Source: Psococerastis gibbosa (taxonomy: Eukaryota; Arthropoda; Insecta; Psocodea; Psocidae). Taken from it: 64,000 nucleotides of DNA. Position 1 is the stretch's first letter; the number at the start of each line of letters is the position of its first letter. The notes under the pieces are model-generated. The model was not told the origin of the DNA. It ran no database searches and saw nothing but the letters and a program-made list of their open reading frames with translations. Shown here piece after piece: positions 33,896-45,960 of this stretch. The position numbers and the translations under genes were made by a program. Where the stretch lies: positions 7,130,001-7,194,000 of the forward strand of contig OZ020484.1 of assembly GCA_963971405.1 (NCBI GenBank), given 5' to 3'.

Positions 33896-34120
33896 GGACA
33901 TGTAGCGTAGTGGTACGGACTTTCACCCGAAAGGTTGTTGGTTCGAGTCCCACACTGGCTACATTTTCAGGCCATGCTTCGGAGGGCATGTAAAGTAGGC
34001 GGTCCCTGGCCTTCCTAGTTGAGTGTAAGAGAGGGCATTATAGCCCTAACTCCGCTAGGTTGGCTTAGTAATATAAACAATAAAAAGTCCTTATTTATTT
34101 ATTTATTTATCTAAGCAATC
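33896..34120 (+). repeat. tRNA-headed SINE S1, full-length reference copy
   Basis: The head has an A box (tagcgtagtgg) and a B box (ggttcgagtccc). Its middle gactttcacccgaaagg resembles tRNA-Glu. The core catgcttcggagggcatgta, the body agttgagtgtaagagagggc and a (TTTA)n tail follow. Other copies lie at 10296, 17697, 25098, 29492, 31922 and 63898. Confidence 0.85.
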
Positions 34121-34139
34121 CCCAACCTAGCAGCGGCAA

Positions 34140-34790
34140 TGTATTGAAAATAAGGCGGAAAATCAAGAGTGGCCGGAAGGTGCTGCCATCTACAAAAATC
34201 AAGGGAACCATAGTAGAAACAAGTGAGAACAGGAAGAAGGAAAGATGGCCAAAGATGAGAGGTTGTTTTGATTTGTGTTTTTAGAAAGAAATTATAACAT
34301 CGGAGGGTGTGGCAAGTCTGGTGGTGCAGGCTTGTCTAGAAAAAGCCACAGTAGCCCAAGGATGGCTATGTGATGGGGCAAATAGTTGCCGCCACTAAAT
34401 AAGCAACCACTACTAAGGTCCTTTTCCGTCTTGGGGTTGGGCACCAATAACGGAGGAACTCAATGAGGCAAAGACACTAAAACCCTAATCTGTACCTCCT
34501 CGGGGTGAAGATGAAAGCTTGTAATGGCGACTGAACAGATAGAGGACTGAGTTAGAGGTGGGATAAGCGAAAAACACAGTCTTTTCTGTACAAGGCACTC
34601 TTTTGTCCTGGGGTAGGGAAACTGGCCCCGAAGGTGGAGGAACTCAACGAAGTGTCAATGGCATAAGGTCATAAGGATGCAGAAGGCAACGGGAAACCAT
34701 TACAATTACATTACTATTGCCATGATGATCGAGAAGAAGAAGAAGAAGAAAGTGAGGAAGAAGAAGTGGTAGAAAACTACTTCATGCATC
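34140..34790 (+). repeat. Probable retrotransposon 5' region or decayed element, ends in (GAA)n
   Basis: The text around gcagaaggcaacgggaaacc resembles the untranslated 5' part of some arthropod RTE-type LINEs, as I recall. It is followed by an (AGA)n tract like those ending the LINE fragments at 54027 and 56509. There is no long frame. The assignment is weak. Confidence 0.35.
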
Positions 34791-35181
34791 ATGTAATAGG
34801 GAAACGGTATTTTTAATTTTCGGTGTTGCAGTTTTCCATAAATTCAATTTTACCCTACATGAAATTTTAGTCTCAAATAATATTTATGAAAGAAATAAGG
34901 TACCAAATTAGAGACAAGCTTTAATGGTTGACATATTATCAAGCGTCGACCTGACTTAACCAAGTAAAAGTCACAGAAAAAGATCAAATAAATCTGAACA
35001 CGTGCTTTATTTTTATTATCCAAACCAAATTTGATATATTCGGTAGGAATGTCTCTATTTAAGCCATAAAGGATAGCCTCAACTTTTATATGTTAGTGTC
35101 TTTCGTCTGGGTACTTTGTAGAAACCAAAACAAATTACAAAACGTTCAATCTTTGGTTGGGAGTTAAGGTTGTCTATTTAA

Positions 35182-35568
35182 GGCGCCCTTTCCATTGACC
35201 GGCTAGGGCTATTTCCAAAAACAGTGACGTGGTAGCAGACATTCAAGACTTAGGTTGCGTTTCCATCGATCTCGCATTGCAGAATGAAAATGACATTGAC
35301 GGAAATTAGAGTTTTTCTTTTTATAGAAATCTATTAAAATGTTCGTACTTAACATATCCCATGACGCCATTTTTTAATTTTAATTTGTTTGTTTGTGATT
35401 TTACTGTATGATCATTGATAAATTTTAACTATGGCATAATCGAGGAAAATAAACATTTCCGTCAATTCTGCAATGCGAGGTCCTTGGAAACGCCACCTAA
35501 GTCTTGAATGTCGGCTACCACGTCACTGTTTTTGGAAATAGCCCTAGCCGATCAATGGAATGGGCACC
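35182..35568. mobile_element. Composite foldback MITE, copy 2 (subfamily A, inverted core), TSD TAA
   Basis: The ends GGCGCCCTTTCCATTGACCG and complement carry TAA on both sides. The inner inverted repeat tttccatcgatctcgcattg starts at the centre of the outer palindrome. The core is in the opposite orientation to copy 1. It lies 265 bp into intron 1 of M1. Confidence 0.85.
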
Positions 35569-35832
35569 TAAGCTAGAGAAGATACTAAGTAGGAATCGTC
35601 CGCAAACTACATACAAAAGGTACTAGGAACGGTTGCCAAGTATTCCTCATAGGCATGCCCAGGTATAATTAGGGAGGGAGACAGAACCGCTTCATCCACC
35701 CACACACAAGCAGTGGCGCCCCCGCATACCATAATACCCCTCCACAACGTACCTATAAACCTTTTTTCCACGTTTTCAACACGAGTACCAACGTTATAGA
35801 TTTTTCTTGTCAAATATAGGAAAAAAACTTAC

Positions 35833-35887
35833 CATTTGCGATGACCAGCGCCGCGAAAACGGCATATACAGGTGCGACAGGTAGCAT
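35833..35887 (-). CDS. CPAP3-type chitin-binding protein (gene M1), exon 1: start codon and signal peptide
   Basis: ATG (complement of 35885-35887) opens MLPVAPVYAVFAALVIAN and ends in phase 1 with a strong donor G|gtaagt. Joined to exon 2 it gives ...IANVGAQHCPP, a short N-region, a hydrophobic core and a small-residue cleavage site. This is a classical signal peptide directly before domain 1. The gene spans 26091-35887 as recognised, giving about 218 residues before the split final cysteine. The gene-model link rests on phase, strand, signal-peptide character and the absence of a competing gene between the exons. Confidence 0.8.
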
Positions 35888-36063
35888 GCTGCACGTTAGA
35901 CTCGCTGGTGCCTTACTACCATCCAGGTACGAAGGTGGCGCCCTCTCCAGCTATTTACTATAGCTTATTGATAAAAATTGCGTGTACTTTCCGTTGTATA
36001 TGGGTGATTAAACTTTACTGTATTGTGCTAATAATGGTTTAAATTATGCGGGGGAATAGCAAT

Positions 36064-36210
36064 TAAGGCCGTGCCCAGGTTTTTGTTTGGAAGGGGGTCC
36101 AATTTTTTTAAACGTATTTTATTAATGAAAGTCCATTCTATCTAGTGTAAGGCCCATTTATTTCGGAGGGGGTCCGAACCCCTTGGATCACCCCCCTGGG
36201 CACGGCCTTG
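36064..36210 (-). mobile_element. hAT-like MITE (CAAGGCCGTGCCCAGG family)
   Basis: aaggccgtgcccagg and cctgggcacggccttg form the ends. The flanks atagcaat and gtagcatt are an imperfect 8-bp duplication. It lies just upstream of M1 exon 1, about 180 bp from the ATG, where promoter sequence would be expected. Confidence 0.75.
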
Positions 36211-39200
36211 GTAGCATTCATATAGATTCATTTTTCTTGTCTTAATTTGGGGAACGTTTTTGCGTAGGCCTACCTGTCCACATTCGCGTTGTGGCGTATT
36301 GCACCATCTGCGATAGGGCTGGGATCTTACAGGAATTCGAACTTTTTCAGGTTTTGGCCCAGGTATCTGAACTAAGTCCTATTTTTTACCGCTATAGTCC
36401 GGGTATGACTTAGTGAAGCCGCTTAACCACCGTTTCACACCATCACCAAAAAAAAATTATAATTTTTTTGTTTTTTTTTTGTTTCAAAAAAAGTTATAAG
36501 CGTGAAAACAATCCAAAGAATGCATACGAATAACTTCTTCAGTAGCCTCTGTTGGCAAAATGAGACTAACAGCACTTGTACATATTGGCTTCTAACCCAT
36601 TTACATGTTATTTGTGCACAGTTGCATATCACCAGCTTTTAAGCTACAAGATACAGTTGACGAAGCCTACGTAGCGTCTTTGAAGAGGTCGTCCGCAATT
36701 GCTGACGAAACATCTGACGACAACAAGATATATCAAACATGGCCCATTTACCCCTTCTAAGGTTAAGGCTTTGGAACTATATTTCATTAAAAGGTAACAT
36801 GATACTCAGACCTATCGAATTGCATTTGCAATGGCGACACCTTTGAACAATACGTAAAGAAATATAATACAGTGCAGGGCCATACGTTGCTATGTGAGCC
36901 ATTAGGCGGTGAGGCTCCAGCCTCAGGTGACAAATCACCAGAGGCTCAGAAAGGGGATAATTTTCTAATTTTTGATATGATTTCATTACCTACGCATTGC
37001 AAAAGAAAAATGTTTTAAGTACACATCTTGTTGTCCTTCTTTCTGACGCCTAAAACTTCTAAAATATTCATTTATTAGTAGCTTATACGTTCCAATAGTG
37101 CCGTGAATTCTTCCCACAGGCACAAGAGCGTGAAAAGTCTGTCTGCAAACCAAAATATCGCTTCCTCATGCTTATAAAGGTTATCAGTGGTCTTCAATCC
37201 TCCCGCTGTGGATGAGGCACTAAATGAGGTACCCTCGTATCCTAAGGATACTTACTTTTACATTAACGGCGCCTTATCCCTCCTATACGGGGTTGGCGGC
37301 ACAGATCTTCATCTTCCCGGTTTTTTCCTTCAGTCGGTCTAGGGTATCAACCGGCGAGAGACCGAAGGTCCTGAGGTCCTCCCTCACTTCCGTTTCAAGG
37401 GACATCCTCAGTCGTCTTATAGGTCTTGTGCCCTCCACCGTGTAGTCCCTCACACGTTGTAGCAGTTGTCCATCTCTTCTTATCGTATCGTCCCACCACG
37501 CCAGTCATCTTTCCCTGATGTTGTATATATGATGTTTATTGAAAATTCACCTTTCTGAGAAAGAAATAACCAAACCGGGCGGTTTTGTTTTGTTTTTGAA
37601 AAAACAGCCTCCTTCCGATCACACATCAGTCGACGGTTAGACCATCACCTATGACAAGCCAGTATTAAGTCATTGGCAAGTGAGCAACAAGCCAGTGACA
37701 AAAATCTGCAGATGTAGACTCTGGGGTTTTGCATCTGCCCATTCTGCCCCCATGGAAAATTTCTCGCCTGGTGTTGGAATCGTCCGTTGGCACTGGGCCT
37801 ATTAGCCCGGATTCTTCAGTCCTCTTTGGTATCGAATTTAGGCACAATTAGAACACTCCATGTAGTGTGACCTGCAGGGTGTGGTTCATGTCGATCGAAG
37901 CAAGACGTATGGCTGTGATGTAACAACCTAGTGCGGCCAAATGGACCAATGCACTCACTTTCTATACTCTATGTGCAGCCTACGCATGCCATATCTACAT
38001 ATTTGCCATTTTGACCTTTCTTATCTCTGTGGACGACCTATCACACTTCCAGACAGCCTGTCTGCCATTTCTTGTCGGCAGACTCAATCGAGTAGGTCTT
38101 GCGTGGGTTGAGACTCCGTTAATAGTGTGACGTCATTATATATTGTAGATTCTTTATATACGTGTGTACCAATACGTAATGCGATAACAGATAAGAGAAA
38201 ATTGGTTCGGACTGTATAGGCTTGAGCGATTGGTCCCGATGTAAGGGGCCAGCTATAAGCAATGAAGTAGATGACGAAAGTTCAACAAAGAATGAGCGTA
38301 TATTGTAGAAAGAAAGAAAGGAAGAAAGAAATAGAAAGACAGAAAGACGACTATTGCCTTTATGGGAATATTTTGGTTTGATATACGATACATAGTATAT
38401 GATTGATATAGTATGTTTTAGATATTGTATTTTATTTCCATTCTTCTCGGTTGTCACCTAACTCTTCTTATTTGTCACTGCCAAAGTAGGAAAACTTTAT
38501 AACGGGAAAATGAAAACAAAGGTATCGCAAACACCCTATGAAAACACATACACAGGTAAAACCGTAAAGTGTTGGAAGCTAATTGTCCACTACCAATCTC
38601 CCCACGATAGTTCTAATTTCCATTTTGGCATTTTCTGCAGATATGATGTTGGAGCCAAATATGATGTTGGAGCCAAATATGGCATTTCTACAAGAATTAT
38701 GTTATTTTTAAATATATCGAGTCGGGGGATAGCTCGGTGGACCCAACAGGGGGATGAAACCTGCCTCCTCCCCCCCCCCCCCCCCCCCGTCATGCTTGGG
38801 CACCTGGATTTCCCGGCCAAATCTCCTGTTTGACAATCCAAGTTTTTCCCCTAACTATGCAAGCAGCTCAATTTTAGAGAGCGTGAGCTTTTTTTTCTTT
38901 TTCTGCTCTGCTCTGAGTATTTCTGCATTCTGTAAATACCATTAGGTACCTAATTTAGTGCTATTTCAGAAACATTTCGTACATTTCCTACTCAGCCCTA
39001 CCTACGACACCGCGTTTGCCAACAAATGTGAATACCCCTGTAGAAGTTAAATTATAACATACAGTTCAATATTGGCCAGACTGATGACATTTCCCCAGAT
39101 CCGTTATGCCTTATGCTGTGATTGGTTGGTTACATAGGCGCCGATCGGAGCAGTTCACCTTCTAAAGATGGCGCCCTTGACCACCACCAGCCCCGAGGTA

Positions 39201-39240
39201 CTGTACCTGCCAGGTGTACATTTACCTGCATCGTCTACGC
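36211..39240. other. Intergenic stretch upstream of M1, few recognisable features
   Basis: A degraded copy of the GGCTGATGGGC palindrome lies at about 36655-36760. A (GAAA)n-like tract lies near 38308-38345 and a 20-bp direct repeat (atatgatgttggagccaa, twice) at 38640-38675. A long C-run is at about 38770. No exon is supported. The final exon of M2 may lie between 36000 and 46390 but was not recognised. Confidence 0.4.
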
Positions 39241-39247
39241 CTCCACG

Positions 39248-39690
39248 TTTCACCGATAAGGCCCTAATTCACGACACTCAAGTCGATTAACGCTATATAT
39301 GATTTCAAAATCAGTGTAAGTGGTAGCGCACGGGCCAAGTTCCATGAAGAATTATGAACTAAACACGTGTACAGAGCAGCCAAAATACTGTAACGTTTAA
39401 AGTTTCACCAGTATGGCCCTAATTTACGACTCTAAAGCCGATGAACGCTATTCTTGTAAGATAAGCATGCGTGCTAAGGCATGGATAAAGCTCACTCAAG
39501 AGTACAGCCATCATGAATTAAACCAAGCACCTAAAGAACTTAAAGTACTAAAATACTGAACACATTTAAAGTTTCACCAATATGACTCTATCTCACGACT
39601 CTATAAAGCCGATGAACGCAATTCTTGTTAGACAAGCATTCTTGTAAAACAAGCTCACTGAATAGCACAGCCATCATGAACTAAACGTGT
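39248..39690. repeat. Tandem repeat of ~160-bp units, three copies
   Basis: The motif tttcaccagtatggcccta with following acgactctaaagccgatgaa starts at 39248, 39402 and 39571. Each unit also contains catgaactaaac-like text. No coding potential is seen. Confidence 0.7.
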
Positions 39691-39778
39691 ATCTTAGTTC
39701 GCATTGTAAAATTAACAGAAAGTAACTTCTCATATGCACCTACCATAATCATAAGAATGTTAAATTTGAATACTTGAG

Positions 39779-40813
39779 CCGGATCTACCGACCCGCCAGA
39801 CCCCGCATTGCGGTGGGGGGGGGGGGGGCCGGGCCTAAAAGTGATGGGAAGGGGCCCAGCGGGCCCTGGGCCAAATTCTCTGGGGTTTTGGGCTCCGGTA
39901 ATTTTGATCCAGGGCCCCTAGTTGAAATACAAGTACAATTTATAAAATCTGAAAATGGTACGATTCGGTACGAATACAGGAGAGACATTGGCCCTTCTTT
40001 GCCAAGGGAACTCCTATCGATGCGAGACAGCCTTCCAGAAGAACTAAGCAAAACAAAGACAGTCTTTGAACTAATTAAACTTCTGGTCATTGACTATGAG
40101 TTCATTTCGTCAAGTTTTCCTGAAGTTTTACATGCCTTAATACTATTTGTTACGCTACCGGTTACAGTTGCGTCAGCTGAGAGATCCTTTTCCACCCTGA
40201 AAAGGACAAAAAGCTATTTAAGGAGCACGATGGGCCAGGAAAGACTAAGTGATCTTGGCATCATCGCCATCAACGAACGTGAGGCATCACAAATAGATAT
40301 GCAAGGTCTGGTGAAGAGATTCGCCTCAATGAAAAAGAGAAGAGAGCAATTTTAATATCCAACTTGTTGTACAGTGTACATTTTTAATTTTTCTATTTTG
40401 TACAATTTCAAATAAAAACATGTTTTTTTGACTACTATAGCTTTCATTTCATTGGCATAATATGTATACCTAAATTCAGCAATAGCAGCCTGCTGCACAG
40501 AAATTGTGTACGTATAACTATACCCAAAGTCCCTTGAAAATCTAAAGCGTTCTTGAAAGTCTTTCAACAATTTCTCTTTTCGCAATTTCTTATATGAATA
40601 CTACAGACTACTGTAAGTTCTCAAATGATAATTTTATTTATTTCCAAGTTCTTGATTGTGAGTTGAATTTTTTGGTTGAGATGCTCCCCCGAAACGCTTA
40701 AAATGGCGATTATGGCGACTAAACTCCCAAAAAGTAATCTCAAGCCAAATGTAGGGGGGCCTTTGTCAACTCTTTGCAGGGGGGCCCAAGCACAAGTAGA
40801 TCCGGCCCTGAGC
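39779..40813 (+). mobile_element. Deleted hAT element
   Basis: gccggatctacc at the left and gtagatccggccctg at the right form inverted ends of the CAGGGCCGGAT type often seen in hAT elements. The left edge appears to have lost its first bases. About 1 kb lies between them, with only a C-terminal transposase frame. The 8-bp duplication is not clear. Confidence 0.65.
39930..40355 (+). pseudogene. hAT transposase C-terminal dimerisation domain fragment
   Basis: The uninterrupted frame contains SFPEVLHALILFVTLPVTVA, then SAERSFSTLKRTKSYLRSTM, RLSDLGIIAIN and a basic KKRREQF end before TAA. LP(V)TxASAERSFSxLK is the hallmark of the hAT family dimerisation region. The catalytic and zinc-finger parts are missing. 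The frame extends upstream to 39774 through G/C-rich element sequence that does not look coding. AATAAA follows at 40411. Confidence 0.85.
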
Positions 40814-40815
40814 CG

Positions 40816-41964
40816 AATTTGTGGTTATTAGAATTCATTACTACAGACTAAATGGAATTAGGCTAAATAGATTTAGGCTGACTGAGGGGTGCCGGGTTTT
40901 GGAAACATTATACTTATAACCTTAAACCTTATTTAGCCTTCGAGATCTAAAAGGGCATATTTCCCCGGTAGGGCACTACCCCGTCGGAAAATTCCGGGCG
41001 GGGAAAAGTGTATCCTCCGAACTCGGCGCCCCAGTGGGCCGATTATGGCGATTCGTATTAACTTACTTCTGAGGTTAAAACTGCAAATAAACAAATTTTG
41101 AATAGCACTTTCCATTATCATTATCCAAATTATCTTGTTTACATTTTTAATACCAGGGTATTATCTTAACCCCGGTATTAAAATCGCCGTAATCGGGCCG
41201 CTGATAGGCTAAATACCTCTACAGTACCGATGACTGGTGCAGTTGAGTAAACTTATTTTTATTACTAGAGTTAGCCTACAGTAGTAAAATAAACAATAGT
41301 ATGGACTCGTTCGCGTACTTGGTTAAGTCACGCTAACGCCTGTAACAATGCCAATGGTAAGCATGTCCCAGCTTGTCCATTATCATTTGTAGGCAGTGTG
41401 GATTGACATCGAGGCTGTATTAATCCTGATCTATCTTATTTTTGGCATTGTTGTTTACTTAAGTTAAGTAAAGTAGCCTATACCTTGAGAGTTTACATCT
41501 TATACTTTGGTCTTATTTCTTACATTTTCCTTTCGCAACATTTTTTTTTTTAATAAGGTAGGGGGCGCAAGGAAGCAAAAGTGACATTATCGTACCCAGG
41601 CCTGCAGTTACGATAAAAAACAACAACAATGTAACAGGTACTGATCGCGTATGGGCTTCTAAAGCCCAGCGATAACTAGTCTATTGTAATTTGTAATGTG
41701 CATATATACTGTATATTGTCTTGGAAATACATTCAGTCATTCATCATACTCTCTCACTCATCTACCTACGTTGCCCTAATATTACAATAGATAATATTGT
41801 CACACCAGATTGAACTACTACCTACTATCTATTGAATCTCTTGCCTTATTCTAAAAGAGGTAAAATCTTATTAGAGCATTAAGTTTTGCAAAGAATAACT
41901 CCATATAAATATGAATATAGTTCAGATGTAATAAAGAATAAATAAAAACAAAGTGAACGTACTA
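40816..41964. other. Intergenic, nothing firmly identified
   Basis: Sequence around 41120-41180 (tcttgtttacatttttaata ... taaccccggtatt) resembles small hairpins near 46150 and 49990, perhaps remnants of one MITE family. No exon is seen. Confidence 0.4.
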
Positions 41965-42266
41965 CGTCGACTAGGGCTCTATATTAGACAGGTATTGTCA
42001 TCCGCCATGTTGTATCCATTTTAAGTCTGGTCTATAAGCAAAGCATTGGGTGTTTACCGATTTATTTTTAGAAATTTATCGTTATTTATTTGTCATTATT
42101 TTTAAAAAACGTTCTACCAATTAGGGAAGTGCTTATTAAAAAAATACTATAAGGTGTTTTAGTTATTTTCAATCTTTTACTTTCTTACAATACTTACCAT
42201 ATAGGAATTAATGGATACAAAATGGCGGATGACAATACCCGGGTATATAGTGCCTTAACGTCGACC
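41965..42266. mobile_element. Foldback MITE with ACGTCGACTAGGGC end
   Basis: acaggtattgtcatccgcca followed by tgttgtatccatt on the left is complemented by aatggatacaaaatggcgga followed by tgacaatacc on the right. The loop is AT-rich. acgtcgactagggct also occurs near 1482, a likely fragment of the same family. Confidence 0.65.
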
Positions 42267-42523
42267 AATTTGAATCCAGTTGTAAATTTGTGGCGTGAAA
42301 ATTTTTCTCATTTCAAGTAAACTTAAAAGCTTTCAAAATTGCTAAAATGAGCTTATCGTATACTAAAGTATATACTGTATACTTTAACGTGCCCCTTAAG
42401 TAGAGAATCAATCTGTATATACTTATGTATTACCGTAGGCAAGTTTTAAGACCACTTCAATATACTATAGACCTACTGCACTGTAATAACAGACAACAGT
42501 ACGGTATATTAATTATTGGTATA

Positions 42524-42700
42524 TCCGAAAGTAGAGAATCAGGAAAGGAGTGGACGCTGCGGGAGTCAAACCTTCGACTTGAACAAGTCAAGCCAGGACA
42601 CTTGGTGTAGTGGTAACGTACGATGCCCCGGAAAGACACATCCCCGATTCGATCCCCGGAGTGTCCAGTATTTTTTTGATTTCCTATTTTCGGATTATGT
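42524..42700 (+). repeat. Inverted pair of tRNA-like halves
   Basis: On the plus strand 42597-42672 has an A box (tggtgtagtgg), a B box (gattcgatccc), gacact/agtgtc acceptor pairing and a T7 tract. On the other strand, immediately upstream, is a T-arm and acceptor half (ggtttgactcccgcagcgtc) with its own trailer ending in tttcggat, like the plus-side trailer. The arrangement parallels the element at 27772-27910. Confidence 0.55.
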
Positions 42701-43276
42701 CCAGAGGGGGTTGCATAAAATCAGCATTAACAGTTCAAAAAAAATGAAAACAATAGAAGAAAGTGAAGAAACAGATAATAGCAATTTTCTGTACACCTAA
42801 CACTCACAACCATTACATAACGTCTTCAATGATTTTTCGAACAAATCAATCCCTGCAGGAACATCCTGCATTTTATATTTTTGCCAATACGGCTATATAT
42901 TATATACGTATTTATATATAATATAATATATTTCCTAACTTATCCTAAATGGGTTTTTTAATAGATTAACAGCATGTAAAATATTATTATAAATGCTGCA
43001 CAGTCTTCATGATGATAGCCTGAGTGAATAATCACCGTTTTATCTTCCAGCCTTTGAAGGATTTTCACTGGAAAAAAAAATTGATATGTATAAATAAGCA
43101 ACAAATAGATAAACGCAAAACATTTCACTCTATGCATTAATGCGAAGCCTTAATGCTTTTTTTGTCTCTTTATAGTGGGGCCACTGAAAAACATGCATAC
43201 ATACAATATGAATTAAGAAACAAGGATTTCGAGTCTATTGGTAAAGGTTAATTGAAATGGTGTAATACTGGTTACC

Positions 43277-43430
43277 AAAGGATTAGTTGAACTTACATTG
43301 CCTGCTGCGTTAATAGCCCAAGAGACGTTCCCTTGACAATGGGTTCCACTCTAATTGCTCGATGACTGTGGGGCCCCTGTCTCTAATGACTATTAACACA
43401 GCAGGCAATGTAAGTCCAACTAATCCTTTG
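43277..43430. mobile_element. Short foldback element
   Basis: aaggattagttgaacttaca followed by ttgcctgctg on the left is complemented by cagcaggcaatgtaagtcca followed by actaatcctt on the right. Arms are about 38 bp with few mismatches. The AT/GC-mixed loop is related to 31580-31660. Confidence 0.7.
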
Positions 43431-43652
43431 TTAAATAGGTATTTCGAGAACCAGGAGTTGTCAGTCTCTCAAAGAAAACCCAAAACTAATTTCACTGTCT
43501 GGACGGAATTTATATTCTCGATATATTCGTGCTCTTTTGCATTGAATTGAATTAATAAAAGAGAAAGTGAAACCTTTTACTTTACAAATTTGGAGCAAAT
43601 GATTCAGGAACAGAACGTGGTGTTTCGAGGAGTAAAGGTGGTTCTATATTAA

Positions 43653-44129
43653 GGCGCGGTTTCCACCGACCTGCTAGTGCTAAACACAAATACGGTGACG
43701 TGGTAACAGACATTCAAGACTTAGGCGGGGTTTCCACCGACCTCGCATTGCAGAATGCAAATCACATTGACGGAAATGTTTGTTTTACTCCATGCCATGG
43801 TTAAAATTGATCAATGACCATAGAGTAAAATCACAAACAAACTAAAATTAAAAAATGGCTTCATGGGATATGTTTTTTTTTTTTTTTTTGCGGTGCCTCC
43901 TTAAGGTAAGGTTCGTTGCGTCGACCTTTGAGATCTATTGCAGCCGCTTATGGGATATGTTAGTACAAACATTTTAATAGATTTCTATAAAAAGAAATAT
44001 TCAAATTTCCGTCAATGTTATTTGCATTCTGAAATGAGAGGTCGGTGGAAACCCCGCCTAAGTCTTGAATGTCTGTTACCACGTCACCGTATTAGTATTT
44101 AGCACTAGCAGGTCGGTGGAAACCGCGCC
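43653..44129. mobile_element. Composite foldback MITE, copy 3 (subfamily B), TSD TAA, with retroposed insert
   Basis: The outer ends GGCGCGGTTTCCACCGACCT and complement are flanked by TAA. The inner inverted repeat (43724-44058) starts GGCGGGGTTTCCACCGACCT and is joined at both sides to agactta / taagtct. It is therefore seated exactly at the symmetry centre of the outer palindrome. A 75-bp insert interrupts the core. Confidence 0.88.
43875..43949 (-). mobile_element. Retroposed short RNA copy, poly-A tailed, 12-bp TSD
   Basis: The insert is bounded by atgggatatgtt on both sides (43863-43874 and 43950-43961). On the minus strand a ~58-nt body starting near gcggctgcaatagatctcaa and ending ggaggcaccgc is followed by A17. 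This is the structure of LINE-mediated retroposition. The body is not a tRNA, 5S or spliceosomal RNA that I recognise. Confidence 0.8.
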
Positions 44130-44634
44130 TAAGGTAATGAAACAAAAAATGTATTGTAAGTTATGAATAACTTTATCTCCTTTTACCATTTGAGGTAAAT
44201 ACATATTTTTTCTAATTCCACTAATTGCGTATCTTTCTACAGTTTCTTAATCTTTAACTTTACGAATATATATATTGACCCCGGAGTCCCGGAAATCTTG
44301 CATGCATACTTTTTTGGGTTATTGATCTAAGTTAGTGTGAATGCGTTTGCAAGCGCTTTCATTTAACTAACTTCAAATAAATTTGGACGTATCTTCTCCC
44401 ATTTTTCCGCTAAGACTGCTGGGAAAATATGGTTCTGAGTACACCGTTTAAGGTAACAACCCTTTCCTTGGAATCGTACAAATACGCCAAACCAACTCAT
44501 GTGGAAATTTAATTAAAATTAATTAATTAATGAGTTTTACTGGATCCCCAGAATCAAGAGTAGGTAACTATTGTAGTATACAAACTCTAACACTGGTTTA
44601 GCGAGACAATAGCACTCTTGGTTCAGATCAAGTA

Positions 44635-45022
44635 GGCGGGGTTTCCACCGACGGGCTAGGGCTAAATACAAATACGGAGACGTGGTAACAGTCATTCAAG
44701 ACTTAGGCGGGGTTTCCATAGACCTCGCATTGCAGAATGCAAATGACATTGACGGAAATATTTGTTTTTCTTTTTATAGAAATCTATTAAAATGTTTGTA
44801 ATTAACATATCCCATGACACCATTTTTTTAATTTTAGTTTGTTTGTTTGTGATTTTACTGTATTTTAATTTTAACTATGGCATAGAGTAAAACAAACATT
44901 TCCGTCAATGTCATTTGCATTCTGCAATGCGAGGTCGGTGGAAACACCGCCTAAGTCTTGAATGTCTGTTACCACGTCACCGTATTTGGATTTAGCCCTA
45001 GCCGGTCGGTGGAAACCCCGCC
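44635..45022. mobile_element. Composite foldback MITE, copy 4 (subfamily B, inverted core), TSD GTA
   Basis: The ends GGCGGGGTTTCCACCGACGG and complement are flanked by GTA. The inner repeat starts after caagactta. The core runs opposite to copy 3, 500 bp away. Confidence 0.85.
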
Positions 45023-45363
45023 GTACCCATGAATATTCCATGAAAACAGAATCTCCCCACCAGTTACATGCGGATAATCAAAAAACTACTATTATCGTAG
45101 CTAATAATACGGGCTTTCTGTCACATGTTATTTCCTTCCTCCGCCATCAATATTAACGGAGAAATGAATTTTTTAAGGTTTTGCTTCGCCACCATCTTCG
45201 AACAAAATGGCGGATCTAGCTGGTCAACAAACTCTATCAAGACATTTGTATGATAAATGTTTGTGGTAGGTGATATGTTCCTTTTTTAAAGCTGTATACT
45301 ATATCTCGGCGACTCTGTTATCATGGAATATTCATGAATACCTGCGGGCCTACTATTATCTAT

Positions 45364-45936
45364 GGCGGCTGTTCCATTTGTCATTTTTTCTTCATTTGTG
45401 CATTAAAAAATTATGAGATTTTTCTTTTAAGGACACTATTATGTAGATAGGCTACATAACTTAAGTTAAAATTAAGTTAAAAGTAAAAGTTAACTTACGT
45501 TAAATTAAATTAAAATATGTAAAGACTTATTATTGATATTTGAGAAGCAAACTTTCAAAACGACACTAATCCATTTTCGTAAAATGTTCAGGAAACACGA
45601 AGAACATAATTATTTCGGCTTTATTATAACGGAAATATAAGATTTTAACCCTTCAGAAGATTGGGTTAAATTGTTTTGTTTTTGTTTTTATTAGCAATCC
45701 TGATTCAACTCATCTTCAAGATGGAAAATCGATGATAAAATCAATTTTTAATTTTCATGGATTTGTGACGTTTTGAAAGTTAGCTCCTCATCTGTACCAT
45801 ATTATAACTTAATTTTTAATAGATAAGTTAAGTGTTTAGTAGCCTATCTACATAAGTAATAGTCTCCTTAAAACAAAAATCTCATCATTTTTTAATGCAC
45901 AAATGAAGAAAAATCACAAGCCGTGGAATAGCCGCC
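45364..45936. mobile_element. Foldback element, 573 bp, GGCGGCTGTTCCA ends
   Basis: The left arm (tttcttcatttgtgcattaa, then ggacactattatgtagatag) is complemented by the right arm ending tggaatagccgcc. The loop is AT-rich. It shares the arm motif around ctattatgtagata with the neighbouring element at 45961. The target duplication is unclear. Confidence 0.65.
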
Positions 45937-45960
45937 TAGGGTGTTTAATTTTAATCCTAA

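Noticed and set aside
39774..39929. The N-terminal part of the 193-residue ORF as part of a hAT protein
   Set aside because: It is Gly/Pro/Arg-rich text from the G/C-rich element end and includes a G-run. Similarity to hAT begins only after about residue 50.
42597..42672. A functional tRNA gene
   Set aside because: The A and B boxes are present, but the T stem does not pair (cccga against ccccg) and the anticodon stem is poor. It is part of an inverted repeat unit.
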